Below, in pieces: positions 7,699-15,442 of a stretch of 64,000 nucleotides of DNA. The notes beneath the pieces are model-generated. The model made no database searches. It was not told the DNA's origin and saw only the letters and a list, made by a program, of their open reading frames with translations. This DNA is from a virus. Numbering within the stretch: the stretch's first letter is position 1; each line of letters opens with the position of its first letter. The position numbers were made by a program, and so were the translations under genes. The stretch covers positions 62,001 through 126,000 of the IMG/VR virus record IMGVR_UViG_3300036985_009306. One strand, written 5' to 3'.

Positions 7699-9021
7699 GC
7701 ACATATTGAGAAATGGGCGCTGTTGCAACAGCAACAGTTAGACAATATGGTGCATCAAGTTTTTGCTAAATATAAAGAAAAATTGATAAACAAAAAACCT
7801 GATGACACGTATTTTCTACATCATTCTTATACAGATTATGTTAAAGAATTAAAGAAGCCTTATTTTGAATATGCTAAAAAGTTTAATGAACATGTAGTTA
7901 AGAAGTTAACAATTGATTTTAAAAACGAAAAATTGCTTTTAATTTGGTTATTAGAACAAGTTGTCACAAACCAAATAAAAGCTGTTTCAATTGATGAAGA
8001 TGTTGATGTAATTAAAAACAATTTACATCTTTATTTTGAAAATAAAGGAAAAATTCATAAAAACATATTTGATTCTACATATAATGACCTTAAAAAATGG
8101 GTTGTACCTTATCAACCTAAAGGTGAAGAAAGCAAGCATAAAAAATTTTTAAGCAAACCTTATATTGAGGGAAAAGAATACAAAATTTATAAAATAACAA
8201 AAGTTGATGAGTGTGTAAAGATAAGCAAAGGAACATCATGGTGTACTCAAGGCATAGCAAATGCTGAGTCTTATCTTAAAAAAGGTCCATTGTGGTTAGT
8301 GACAAAAAATGATAAAAGATTTGCTTTGATAAGTTTTGAGTCTGGTTCTTACATGGATGTTAATGATCAGAGGCTAAAACCTGAAGTTGTATTTGAAATT
8401 TTTGATATTTGGCCAGAAGCTGAAAAGAAATTGATTGAAAATTTGAAGGGTAATAGTTATTCAATAAAGTTTTTAAGAAATCTAAGTGAAGAACAACAAC
8501 TTGAGATGATGCCAAAGGAACCTGATGTTTTTCAACATTTATATAAACCAACTGAAAAAGTAATAAATAAAGCTGTTAAAGAAGATGGTTCTAATATTCA
8601 ATATGTCAAGAATCCTTCAAAAGAACTTCAAGAAGAAGCAATTAAGCAAGATGCAGATAACATTGAAAGAATAGATCATATAGATCCTGAAATTGAAAAA
8701 AGACTTATAGATATTAATCCAGATGCAATAAAACATATGAAAAATCCTTCTGAGGAAACTCAAGAAAAAGTTGTCAGGTTACATGGATTAGCAATTAAAC
8801 ATATCAAAGATCCATCTGAAAAGGTTAAATTATTAGCTGTAAAACAAAATGGTAAAGCAATTAGACATTTAAAAGATCCTTCTGTTGAAGTTCAAATGGC
8901 AGCTGTTAATAATAAATGGCATTCTCTTGCTTATATTAAAAATCCAGATAAAAAAGTAATAGAAAGAGCAATAGAGATTGATCCAAGAGCTGAAGAATTT
9001 GTTGACATGAAAGCAATTTAA
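7669..9021 (+). CDS. capsid-targeted-like protein with WCT domain and C-terminal helical repeats
   Basis: A 450-residue protein starting MNILNFVLREA, with L-R-E then A matching the T4-type prohead protease site. Around residues 160-240 is a compact domain with GTSWCTQG, a GPLWLVTK strand and FESGSYMDVND; I have the impression this arrangement recurs in hypothetical phage proteins but cannot name it. Residues ~285-445 are about seven ~22-residue helical repeats of the form I+(Y/H)(I/L/V)K(N/D)PS-x-(E/K)VQ-x-x-A(V/I)K, resembling DUF4116-like repeats. ATGA overlap with the upstream gene, plus a GGAG ribosome site. It is probably packaged in the capsid and could act in the newly infected cell, as T4 Alt and the internal proteins do (inference). 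Confidence 0.7.
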   Translation: MNILNFVLREAHIEKWALLQQQQLDNMVHQVFAKYKEKLINKKPDDTYFLHHSYTDYVKELKKPYFEYAKKFNEHVVKKLTIDFKNEKLLLIWLLEQVVTNQIKAVSIDEDVDVIKNNLHLYFENKGKIHKNIFDSTYNDLKKWVVPYQPKGEESKHKKFLSKPYIEGKEYKIYKITKVDECVKISKGTSWCTQGIANAESYLKKGPLWLVTKNDKRFALISFESGSYMDVNDQRLKPEVVFEIFDIWPEAEKKLIENLKGNSYSIKFLRNLSEEQQLEMMPKEPDVFQHLYKPTEKVINKAVKEDGSNIQYVKNPSKELQEEAIKQDADNIERIDHIDPEIEKRLIDINPDAIKHMKNPSEETQEKVVRLHGLAIKHIKDPSEKVKLLAVKQNGKAIRHLKDPSVEVQMAAVNNKWHSLAYIKNPDKKVIERAIEIDPRAEEFVDMKAI

Positions 9022-9023
9022 TT

Positions 9024-9062
9024 ATGCATAAATATTCAGACAATTGTTTACTTTGTAAGATA
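9024..9062 (+). repeat. N-terminal tag copy (MHKYSDNCLLCKI)
   Basis: Fifth copy, on the 60-residue truncated paralog. Confidence 0.85.
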
Positions 9063-9206
9063 TATTCAAGTGCTAATACATTTGAATTAACTCCAGAAGA
9101 AAAAATAGAGTTAGAAGAAAGTGATAAAGAATTAGAAAAAGAAATAACAGAAAGAAAAAATAAATTAACAAAATCTGAATTAAAAGAACTTCTTCAAATA
9201 GAATAA
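9024..9206 (+). CDS. tagged paralogous protein, copy 4, truncated
   Basis: Only 60 residues: tag MHKYSDNCLLCKI, the FELTPEEKIELEESDKEL block, a short charged helix, then a TAA stop. It matches the first ~60 residues of the copies at 5174-7672 and lacks everything after. It may be a remnant of a longer copy, or a minimal tag-plus-block protein kept on purpose; its conserved sequence and intact start context (taattATGCATAA, as at 5174) argue that it has not decayed freely. No clear ribosome site. The conserved RNA element starts 17 bases after its stop. Confidence 0.5.
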   Translation: MHKYSDNCLLCKIYSSANTFELTPEEKIELEESDKELEKEITERKNKLTKSELKELLQIE

Positions 9207-9222
9207 ATTCTATTTTTATCAA

Positions 9223-9272
9223 GACTACATCTTCAAGATGCTCATAGACCTGGTAGTCAAGGGAGAGCATCT
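9223..9272 (+). ncRNA. conserved pseudoknot RNA element, copy 1
   Basis: GACTAC (9223-9228) pairs with GTAGTC (9253-9258). AGATGCTC (9236-9243), inside that loop, pairs with GAGCATCT (9265-9272) outside it, making an H-type pseudoknot. A competing small hairpin (ATCTT with AAGAT, 9229-9239) overlaps the inner strand. The unpaired parts GACCT and AGGGA are shared with the copy at 24354, and three bases of each could pair. It lies between the truncated tagged gene and the baseplate gene at 9318 and is followed by a pyrimidine-rich stretch. I do not recognise it as a known riboswitch or ribozyme. Confidence 0.65.
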
Positions 9273-9317
9273 CAAATTCCTCTTTATTTCTAAAAAATTT
9301 ATAAAAAGTAATAAGTC

Positions 9318-9848
9318 ATGGCCACAACAGCTGTACAAAGTCCAGTACCCATTTCCTGGAGCATTAAAGGAGCTGCAAATGTTCCTCCTTTAACAATGCT
9401 TATTAACCCAGCAAATTTAGACATAACTTATACTCCCTTAATCACAGAAACTAGAACTCTTGGCGGTTTTGTCCATGAATACTGGGGTGAACAATTAACT
9501 TCTCTTTCAGCCTCAGGAAAAACTGCAATGTTTATAGATAGAACTCAAGGTCTAACAAATGATACAAGATCTACAGAATCATATCAATACTTCATGTCTT
9601 TATTAAATATCTATAAAAACAATGGGAAAGGATACACTACAGATTTTTCTACAGATACAATTCCTGCTTTTAGAGCAAATCCTACAAAAATAGCAAGTCT
9701 TGGTATTGTATCTATGGTATTTGACAAAAGACACTATGATGGTTACTTTGAATCTTTTTCATATACAGAAGAAGCTGCAATGCCATTTAATCTTGACTAC
9801 AATTTTGTATTTAGAGCAATGCGAATTATAGGACAATTAACTGTTTGA
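9318..9848 (+). CDS. baseplate/tail protein of the INP...LGG...WG type, copy 1
   Basis: A 176-residue beta-rich protein with MLINPANLDI, a TRTLGGFVHEYWG stretch and SASGKTAMF. This pattern (INP, then T-x-TLGG, WG, SG-x-T) is that of the N-terminal domain of many phage baseplate/tail proteins next to the hub, often joined to LysM in other phages; no LysM is seen here. It is paralogous to the next gene and sits just before the hub gene, so it probably belongs to the tail-tube/baseplate junction. The ATG at 9318 has only a weak purine tract upstream. Confidence 0.6.
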   Translation: MATTAVQSPVPISWSIKGAANVPPLTMLINPANLDITYTPLITETRTLGGFVHEYWGEQLTSLSASGKTAMFIDRTQGLTNDTRSTESYQYFMSLLNIYKNNGKGYTTDFSTDTIPAFRANPTKIASLGIVSMVFDKRHYDGYFESFSYTEEAAMPFNLDYNFVFRAMRIIGQLTV

Positions 9849-9855
9849 GGAGAAC

Positions 9856-10443
9856 ATGTCTCTTTACACCAATACAAGTTCTAGGAGATACAATAGCAAG
9901 CCTATGGTGTTTGATTTGAATATTGAGTCACCACCTCCTTCATTGACATTGCTTATTAATCCAGCAAATTTAGAAATTAAATATACACCTAAGTTAACTG
10001 AACAGAGAGTAAGATGGGCTGGAACAAGTCCAGGATACATATTTCATGTTCATCATGATGAACTAGATGTTTTGTCTGCTTCAGGAAAGTCTGCTATGTT
10101 TATGTCAGATCATGGTTTAACTAGAACTAATAGAACAGATACATTGGCATATGAGAATATAGAAACATTGGTTGCTTTTTATAGGAATAATGGCTCTAAT
10201 TTTAATCCAAAGTCAAATTCAACTACAAATCCTGCAATGATAAATTCCGTTGGAAGGGTTACGATAACATATAATGGATTTTTATACAAGGGTCATTTTA
10301 TAAGTTTTACATGTACAGAGAGTGATTCGAGTCCATTTAATGTTGATTTTTCTTTTGATTTTAAGGTAACAAGAACATTTGATGTCGGTCAAGTTGGTTC
10401 AAATTTCACAGCAAATTTTACACCTTTTTCGAGTCCATCATGA
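9856..10443 (+). CDS. baseplate/tail protein of the INP type, copy 2
   Basis: A 195-residue paralog of the preceding protein: LLINPANLEIKYTPKLTEQR aligns with the first copy's MLINPANLDITYTPLITETR, and LSASGKSAMFM with LSASGKTAMFI. The Trp-Gly before the SASG block is replaced by a longer His-rich insertion (FHVHHDE). A strong GAGGAGA ribosome site precedes the ATG; the stop overlaps the hub start as ATGA. Such pairs may form hetero-rings at the tube/baseplate junction (inference). Confidence 0.6.
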   Translation: MSLYTNTSSRRYNSKPMVFDLNIESPPPSLTLLINPANLEIKYTPKLTEQRVRWAGTSPGYIFHVHHDELDVLSASGKSAMFMSDHGLTRTNRTDTLAYENIETLVAFYRNNGSNFNPKSNSTTNPAMINSVGRVTITYNGFLYKGHFISFTCTESDSSPFNVDFSFDFKVTRTFDVGQVGSNFTANFTPFSSPS

Positions 10444-12677
10444 ATAATAGAGTTCTAGGTGACGGTCAGAATGTATTGAATCCGGGTTATAGACAACCTG
10501 AGACAGTTCAGTTGGCACCAGATGCATTAGTGTTTATTAATGGGTCAAATATGATGCAAGATCCTGAAGGTAAAGTATTTGACATCAGACAGGATATAAC
10601 AGATATAGAAACAAGTTTGTCAACAGAACAACAGGGAACAGCAGGTTTCACAATTTCTTATCCATCTACATCAGGAGGTAGAGAAGGTCAGTCTAAATAT
10701 AAGAATTTGTTGATAATGTCTGAAGTTATGATTTACTTTAGAGGTCGTTTTTTAAAGAAGAGTCAATCTACACAACAAAAGCAGTTTGTTGGGCCTCAAC
10801 TTCAAGTTGTTCCGCCAGAAGGACCTATAATATATCCATATTATCAGGCATTTTGGGGAATTATTACTTCTATAACAGAGAATTATAATGACGGGGTAAA
10901 TACAATTTCTGTTTCATGTGCAGATATTTTGAGATGGTGGCAAATTACAAATATTACAGTTAATCCTTCTCTTCTTTCTTCTGTAGATAGTCTTAAAAGA
11001 TTTTTGACAAAAAATTATGGTGTGAGTAAGACAGATTTTGCTTTGCTTGAAAAAGGTTTGAAATCAAAAGATGGTGCAGGAAGAGGGGTTTCTTTATTTT
11101 CTACAATTTTTTCAAATAAGACTATTCCAGAAATTTTTGAAGCATGTTGTAATCTTTCTTTACTTCAGATGTCTCCACTTAATGATTATCTTGTTACAGG
11201 ATCTGTTGCTGTTGAAATAGGACAAAAAATACGAGCTGAGATTGATAAAGGACAAATGAATTATTGGCGAGAACGACTTCAACAAGTAGGAAGAAATTTA
11301 AAAATTTATGGATTGAAAAAAGATACTAGAAAAGGTTCGGAAACATTAGGCAAATGGATTATTGATCCTACACAATTAATTACTTATCCTACATTAGAAA
11401 AGACTAAACAATTACAAGATATAGGGAATATAAATACTTTTTATCAGATGTTTCCAGCTGCTCCATCTATAGCAAAAAGCGATAGAAAGAGTCAGTATGA
11501 AATAGCAAATGAGGTAAAAGAAGGAATTGGTTTTGAATTTTTTATGGATGTTAACGGTGAAATTGTATTAAAAATGCCATTCTATAACTTAAATGTAAGT
11601 CAAAATATAAATTCGGTTATTCATGATATAGATATACTAAGTTGGAGTTTTGTTCAAAGTGAATCTGAAGTTGTAACAAGAATCGATGTAACAGGTGCGA
11701 TGGCTAATATATCTGATGGCGGGCATGGTGCTCCTACAGGAATTGCATATAGTCCTTTATTAACTCTTCAATATGGAGAACGAGAACAACAACGTCATAT
11801 GCCATGGCTACGCAATCCTAAACAATGTGAATTTTGGGGAAAAGTTGAATTAGCAAGAGCAAATGCTTTAGTCAGACAAGGAAGTATTTCTATTATAGGA
11901 AGACCGGAACTTAGACTCGGGTATCCAGTTTATATTCCATCAAGAGATGCTTTTTACTATGTCAAAGGAATTGAACATAGATTTAGTTTTGGTGGAAATT
12001 TTTCTACTACTTTAACTGTAGTAGCAGAAAGATCTAAAGGTAAATCTTTAACTCTTTTTAAGAATGTAGGCGGATTAACAGATGAACAAGTTACTACACC
12101 AGGAACATCTATTGCTGAATCTAATACGACAAATAATTTTGTGACACAGCTTTCTATGCCATCAGTTTGTACTCCAAGAGCAAAGGAGCATGTGTCTGTA
12201 GTCAAACCAAATTTTGCAATTGATTTATCTCAGATATCTTCAATGCCTTTTGGGGATTGGCAGCTGTCAACAGGACAGGAAGTAGATCCTACTTCTGCAA
12301 CAGGACAATTTCAAGTTACAGATGCCGATGGATATGAATTAATGGGACAAATGGGTGCTGAACCTTATATTAGTTATGGCTATGGTTTACGATTTTCGGC
12401 TAATAGCACTATTGATCAACCTCTTTCAAATGCGTTATCCTCAAAAGCAGCAATAGGTGCAGCACAAGCACTTAAGTTAAAAGTAGAAAACAATTCTCTT
12501 GTAATTAATCCGAACAATGTTGCTTGGACATTGGATTCTGAAGCAAGTCAGGGTGCCAAGATGATAGATTCTGGTGATACTGGTCCTGCAAATAATGCTG
12601 CAAAAGCACAAAAACTTTCACCTGATTCTGTTATTCCTGAAGGATTTACAGGTTCTTTGGGAGCAGCAATTCCTTAA
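10440..12677 (+). CDS. baseplate hub protein (gp27/XkdQ-like)
   Basis: A 745-residue protein placed between the INP-type pair and the spike, as in contractile tail modules. The N-terminal ~180 residues have the alternating strands of hub tube-like domains (FINGSNMMQD, DIRQDITDIETSLS, AFWGIITSITENYNDG, ISVSCADILRWW). A later domain includes GYPVYIPSRDAFYYVKGIEHRF, split over two strands, a GYPV..Y+KG+.H pattern typical of gpD/gp27/XkdQ hub proteins. The last ~170 residues are Ser/Ala-rich and poorly structured. The identification rests on pattern and position. Confidence 0.65.
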   Translation: MNNRVLGDGQNVLNPGYRQPETVQLAPDALVFINGSNMMQDPEGKVFDIRQDITDIETSLSTEQQGTAGFTISYPSTSGGREGQSKYKNLLIMSEVMIYFRGRFLKKSQSTQQKQFVGPQLQVVPPEGPIIYPYYQAFWGIITSITENYNDGVNTISVSCADILRWWQITNITVNPSLLSSVDSLKRFLTKNYGVSKTDFALLEKGLKSKDGAGRGVSLFSTIFSNKTIPEIFEACCNLSLLQMSPLNDYLVTGSVAVEIGQKIRAEIDKGQMNYWRERLQQVGRNLKIYGLKKDTRKGSETLGKWIIDPTQLITYPTLEKTKQLQDIGNINTFYQMFPAAPSIAKSDRKSQYEIANEVKEGIGFEFFMDVNGEIVLKMPFYNLNVSQNINSVIHDIDILSWSFVQSESEVVTRIDVTGAMANISDGGHGAPTGIAYSPLLTLQYGEREQQRHMPWLRNPKQCEFWGKVELARANALVRQGSISIIGRPELRLGYPVYIPSRDAFYYVKGIEHRFSFGGNFSTTLTVVAERSKGKSLTLFKNVGGLTDEQVTTPGTSIAESNTTNNFVTQLSMPSVCTPRAKEHVSVVKPNFAIDLSQISSMPFGDWQLSTGQEVDPTSATGQFQVTDADGYELMGQMGAEPYISYGYGLRFSANSTIDQPLSNALSSKAAIGAAQALKLKVENNSLVINPNNVAWTLDSEASQGAKMIDSGDTGPANNAAKAQKLSPDSVIPEGFTGSLGAAIP

Positions 12678-12695
12678 CTCACTTAGGAAAATTAA

Positions 12696-14789
12696 ATGCC
12701 TCATCAACTACCATTAAGATCTGGTGAAGATCCTTACAGAGGTAAAGAAGTTGATATAACTAAATACACAAGATTGGGTTATATCACTAGAGTTGACTAT
12801 GAGACTGGTTATGTTGACATCACTTGGTTAGAAGGTAGAGGTTTTACTCCTTTTGTTCGCTTGCCTCTATCACATGCTTCTTTAAGAAGCACTATCCGTG
12901 GAATGCCAGAAGTAGGAAGCGTTGTGATTTGCGGGTGGTCTCGTCAATCACAAACTTGGGAGGATCCTGTTATCCTTGGTTTCACAGATTTTAGTCTAGA
13001 GACCTTACTAGAATATAGGCTTCTTAGAAATGACAAAACTTCACAAGCATTAACAGACATAGCGACAATTCGAGAAAAAATAGGCTACAATGTAATCAGA
13101 GGAAAACGTAGAAAAATATATCCTGGTGAAATTCAAATAGAATCATCTCCAGGAGCTGAACTATATCTTGATGAAGATGTCTATCTCTCAGACAGCAAAC
13201 TTAATGAAATAGAAATAAGATCAGCTGATAAATCTATTCGTTTATCCTCTAATCAGATTTATACTCTTACTCAAGCTTCTCGTACTTGGAATGGATTAGT
13301 TGCTAGAGAACCTGGTGATTTAAAATTTAATTTTCAACCAACAACACTTCCTAATGGTCAAAAAGTACAATTTGTCACTGATTCAAATAATCCATTACAT
13401 GTCGGCGGTCAAGCATTTACAGAACATAGAATTGAAATGTATGAAACATCTAATGGCATAATGAAAGCTTCTGAAGTTAATGCCGGTTATGATGTAAATG
13501 CTCAACAGCCTTTTTTGACTTATGTTTTGGGAACATTAGTCGGTAATGATAAAACTGATATAGCAAAGTATGCTAAAGTATTAAGACCTCAAATTTTTGG
13601 GATACCTTTTGCATCTGAAGTTTCTTTAGATTATCTAGAATGTACTCCAGAAGAATATTCAAAACTTTCATCTGCTGTAAGTCTTAAATTGTTGTCTAGA
13701 GCAAGAATAGATATTGACAAAGAAGGGCATCTTTTTACTTTCTTTCCTGCATCATCTGGTGCACATTCTTTAGGAGCAGGAAGAAGTTGGGAAGGTGCAT
13801 TTGAAGGTGCAGTAAAACTTCTTTTGGGTGCTGACAATGTAGACAATAAATCTTTGTATTTAGACACTAAAGGTGGCATTAAAGCTACTTTGGGTTATGA
13901 TAGAGAAGGAAAAAGTAGCAATATTGTAGCACAAAAAGGAATGTATGTAGAAGTAATCGCTCCGGGTAATGATGGCAATTCTTATTATTTAAAAACAAAG
14001 GGTCCATATAAAGGTTTAATAGATGGACCTTATAATTTAGAAGTTACAGGTGATTATAATGTTGTAGTTCATGGAAAATATATTGTACAATCTTTGGGAA
14101 CAAGAGAAGAGAGTTTTGTCAATGACAAAAACAATATGTATGGTGGATCTTATAAAAAGATTGTTATAAAAGATAAACAAGAGCAAATAGGTTATAATAG
14201 AGATACACGAATAACAGGTAGTTTAGAAAGAGCTCCTGGAATTTTTACTCCAGCATTGCCTTCTCAAATTACAGATGGTTTGTTGTTGACCACAGGTACT
14301 AGAGATGAAAAGTATCTGAACGGGAATTTAAAGAGAACAATTCTTTTGGGAGATGAACATGATACGATTGTTAAAGGAAATATGGTTGAAGATCTTACAT
14401 TGGGTGACAAGACTACAAGTGTTAAGGTCGGAAATATTAATCAGAACATCATTAACGGATCTTCAACAGAAGCAATCGTAAATGGATCAAAAAAAATTTC
14501 TATTAAGAGTGGTTCATTTGTAGTAGAAATTGTTGCAGGTGATGTGCAAGTGAAGACAAGTTTGGGCGCAATTAAAATTAATTCAATAGCACAAACAGTT
14601 GATATAAATGGTGCGTTAGTAGTTACAATCAAGAGTGGGGTTAAATTAAATTTGTCAGGACCTCTTGTACAAATTGGGTCGCTTCCAGCTGTCGGCGGGG
14701 TCGTCACGGGCCTTCCGACACCTACACATCTCGATTTCGTCGTAGGATTGCCATTGCTTGCAAGCAAGACAGTAAGTGCATCTATGTAG
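12696..14789 (+). CDS. baseplate central spike protein (gp5/VgrG-like)
   Basis: A 697-residue protein. Residues ~20-115 look like the OB-fold domain of gp5/VgrG spikes (LGYITRVDYETGYVDITWLE, MPEVGSVVICGW, DPVILGF). After ~430 the sequence becomes a run of short strands with Gly, Asn and Lys (DLTLGDKTTSVKVGNIN, KKISIKSGSFVVEI), typical of the triangular beta-helix needle. The last ~40 residues (GGVVTGLPTPTHLDFVVG) resemble a tip or PAAR-adjacent sequence. No lysozyme domain is evident. The DNA of the tip is unusually GC-rich (48 of 80 bases at 14676-14755). Confidence 0.75.
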   Translation: MPHQLPLRSGEDPYRGKEVDITKYTRLGYITRVDYETGYVDITWLEGRGFTPFVRLPLSHASLRSTIRGMPEVGSVVICGWSRQSQTWEDPVILGFTDFSLETLLEYRLLRNDKTSQALTDIATIREKIGYNVIRGKRRKIYPGEIQIESSPGAELYLDEDVYLSDSKLNEIEIRSADKSIRLSSNQIYTLTQASRTWNGLVAREPGDLKFNFQPTTLPNGQKVQFVTDSNNPLHVGGQAFTEHRIEMYETSNGIMKASEVNAGYDVNAQQPFLTYVLGTLVGNDKTDIAKYAKVLRPQIFGIPFASEVSLDYLECTPEEYSKLSSAVSLKLLSRARIDIDKEGHLFTFFPASSGAHSLGAGRSWEGAFEGAVKLLLGADNVDNKSLYLDTKGGIKATLGYDREGKSSNIVAQKGMYVEVIAPGNDGNSYYLKTKGPYKGLIDGPYNLEVTGDYNVVVHGKYIVQSLGTREESFVNDKNNMYGGSYKKIVIKDKQEQIGYNRDTRITGSLERAPGIFTPALPSQITDGLLLTTGTRDEKYLNGNLKRTILLGDEHDTIVKGNMVEDLTLGDKTTSVKVGNINQNIINGSSTEAIVNGSKKISIKSGSFVVEIVAGDVQVKTSLGAIKINSIAQTVDINGALVVTIKSGVKLNLSGPLVQIGSLPAVGGVVTGLPTPTHLDFVVGLPLLASKTVSASM

Positions 14790-14841
14790 ATATTTTATGA
14801 AATTAGTATTTGTTTTGTAATAACAAAAATTGAGATTTATC

Positions 14842-15432
14842 ATGCCAATTTCAGGTCCAGTGTTCTCAGGGTTATTAATGGTTGAACTTGCTTCACAAGG
14901 ATTTACAGGAGCACAATTACTACAACTCTCAAATGGTATAGGTAATGGAGTTGCAAATTATTTGTTGACTTCTGCTATTTATCAAGGTGTAGGTATTGGA
15001 ACAACAGTTGGAGCAGGAGTAGGAACCGGTTTTGTTCAAGGAATAGTAGGACCTGTTGCAGGAATGAATATATTTCAAATGATGACTGCTGTTGGTTTTA
15101 CTGGTCCCAAGGCTATTCAAATGGCAATGGCAATAGGAAATGCTTTTTCATCTTTTATATCTTTGGGAATTGTTAATTCTGTTTGTATAGGTATGGCAAT
15201 AGGAACTGGAACTGGAACTCTTATAGTAGCAGGTCCTGCTATGGCGGCAAGTATTATGGGTATGTTGACAGCTGTTGGGTTTACTGGTTCTCAAACATTG
15301 CAATTAGCAATGGCAATAGGAAATGGAATATGTAACACAATTTTGTCATCAGGAATAGTAATGACTGTACTAGTTGGGGGAGGTTTTCCGCCAATTCCTA
15401 TGACAGGTGTAGATATAGGAATGTTATCTTAA
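14842..15432 (+). CDS. hydrophobic Gly-rich repeat protein following the spike
   Basis: A 196-residue protein, very rich in Gly, Ala, Ile and Met, made of three related units each holding GFTG-x3-(L/I)QL/M...AIGNG/A (beginning near residues 19, 85 and 150). Between repeats are glycine-zipper-like runs such as GIGTTVGAGVGTG. I chose ATG 14842 (MPISGP) over an upstream in-frame TTG at 14830 because GAG sits 8 bases before it. Its place right after the spike suggests a spike tip partner or a membrane-interacting virion component; I believe similar proteins occur next to spike genes in other large phages, but I cannot name the family. Confidence 0.65.
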   Translation: MPISGPVFSGLLMVELASQGFTGAQLLQLSNGIGNGVANYLLTSAIYQGVGIGTTVGAGVGTGFVQGIVGPVAGMNIFQMMTAVGFTGPKAIQMAMAIGNAFSSFISLGIVNSVCIGMAIGTGTGTLIVAGPAMAASIMGMLTAVGFTGSQTLQLAMAIGNGICNTILSSGIVMTVLVGGGFPPIPMTGVDIGMLS

Positions 15433-15442
15433 TAGGAGATGT

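Noticed and set aside
9223-9272. HDV-, hammerhead- or pistol-type ribozyme
   Set aside because: No CUGAUGA/GAAA hammerhead core, no nested P3 as in HDV-like folds, and the strand order does not fit pistol.
14813-14828. Terminator after the spike gene
   Set aside because: TTTTGT/ACAAAA is only a 6-bp AT hairpin without a T run, so termination is unlikely.
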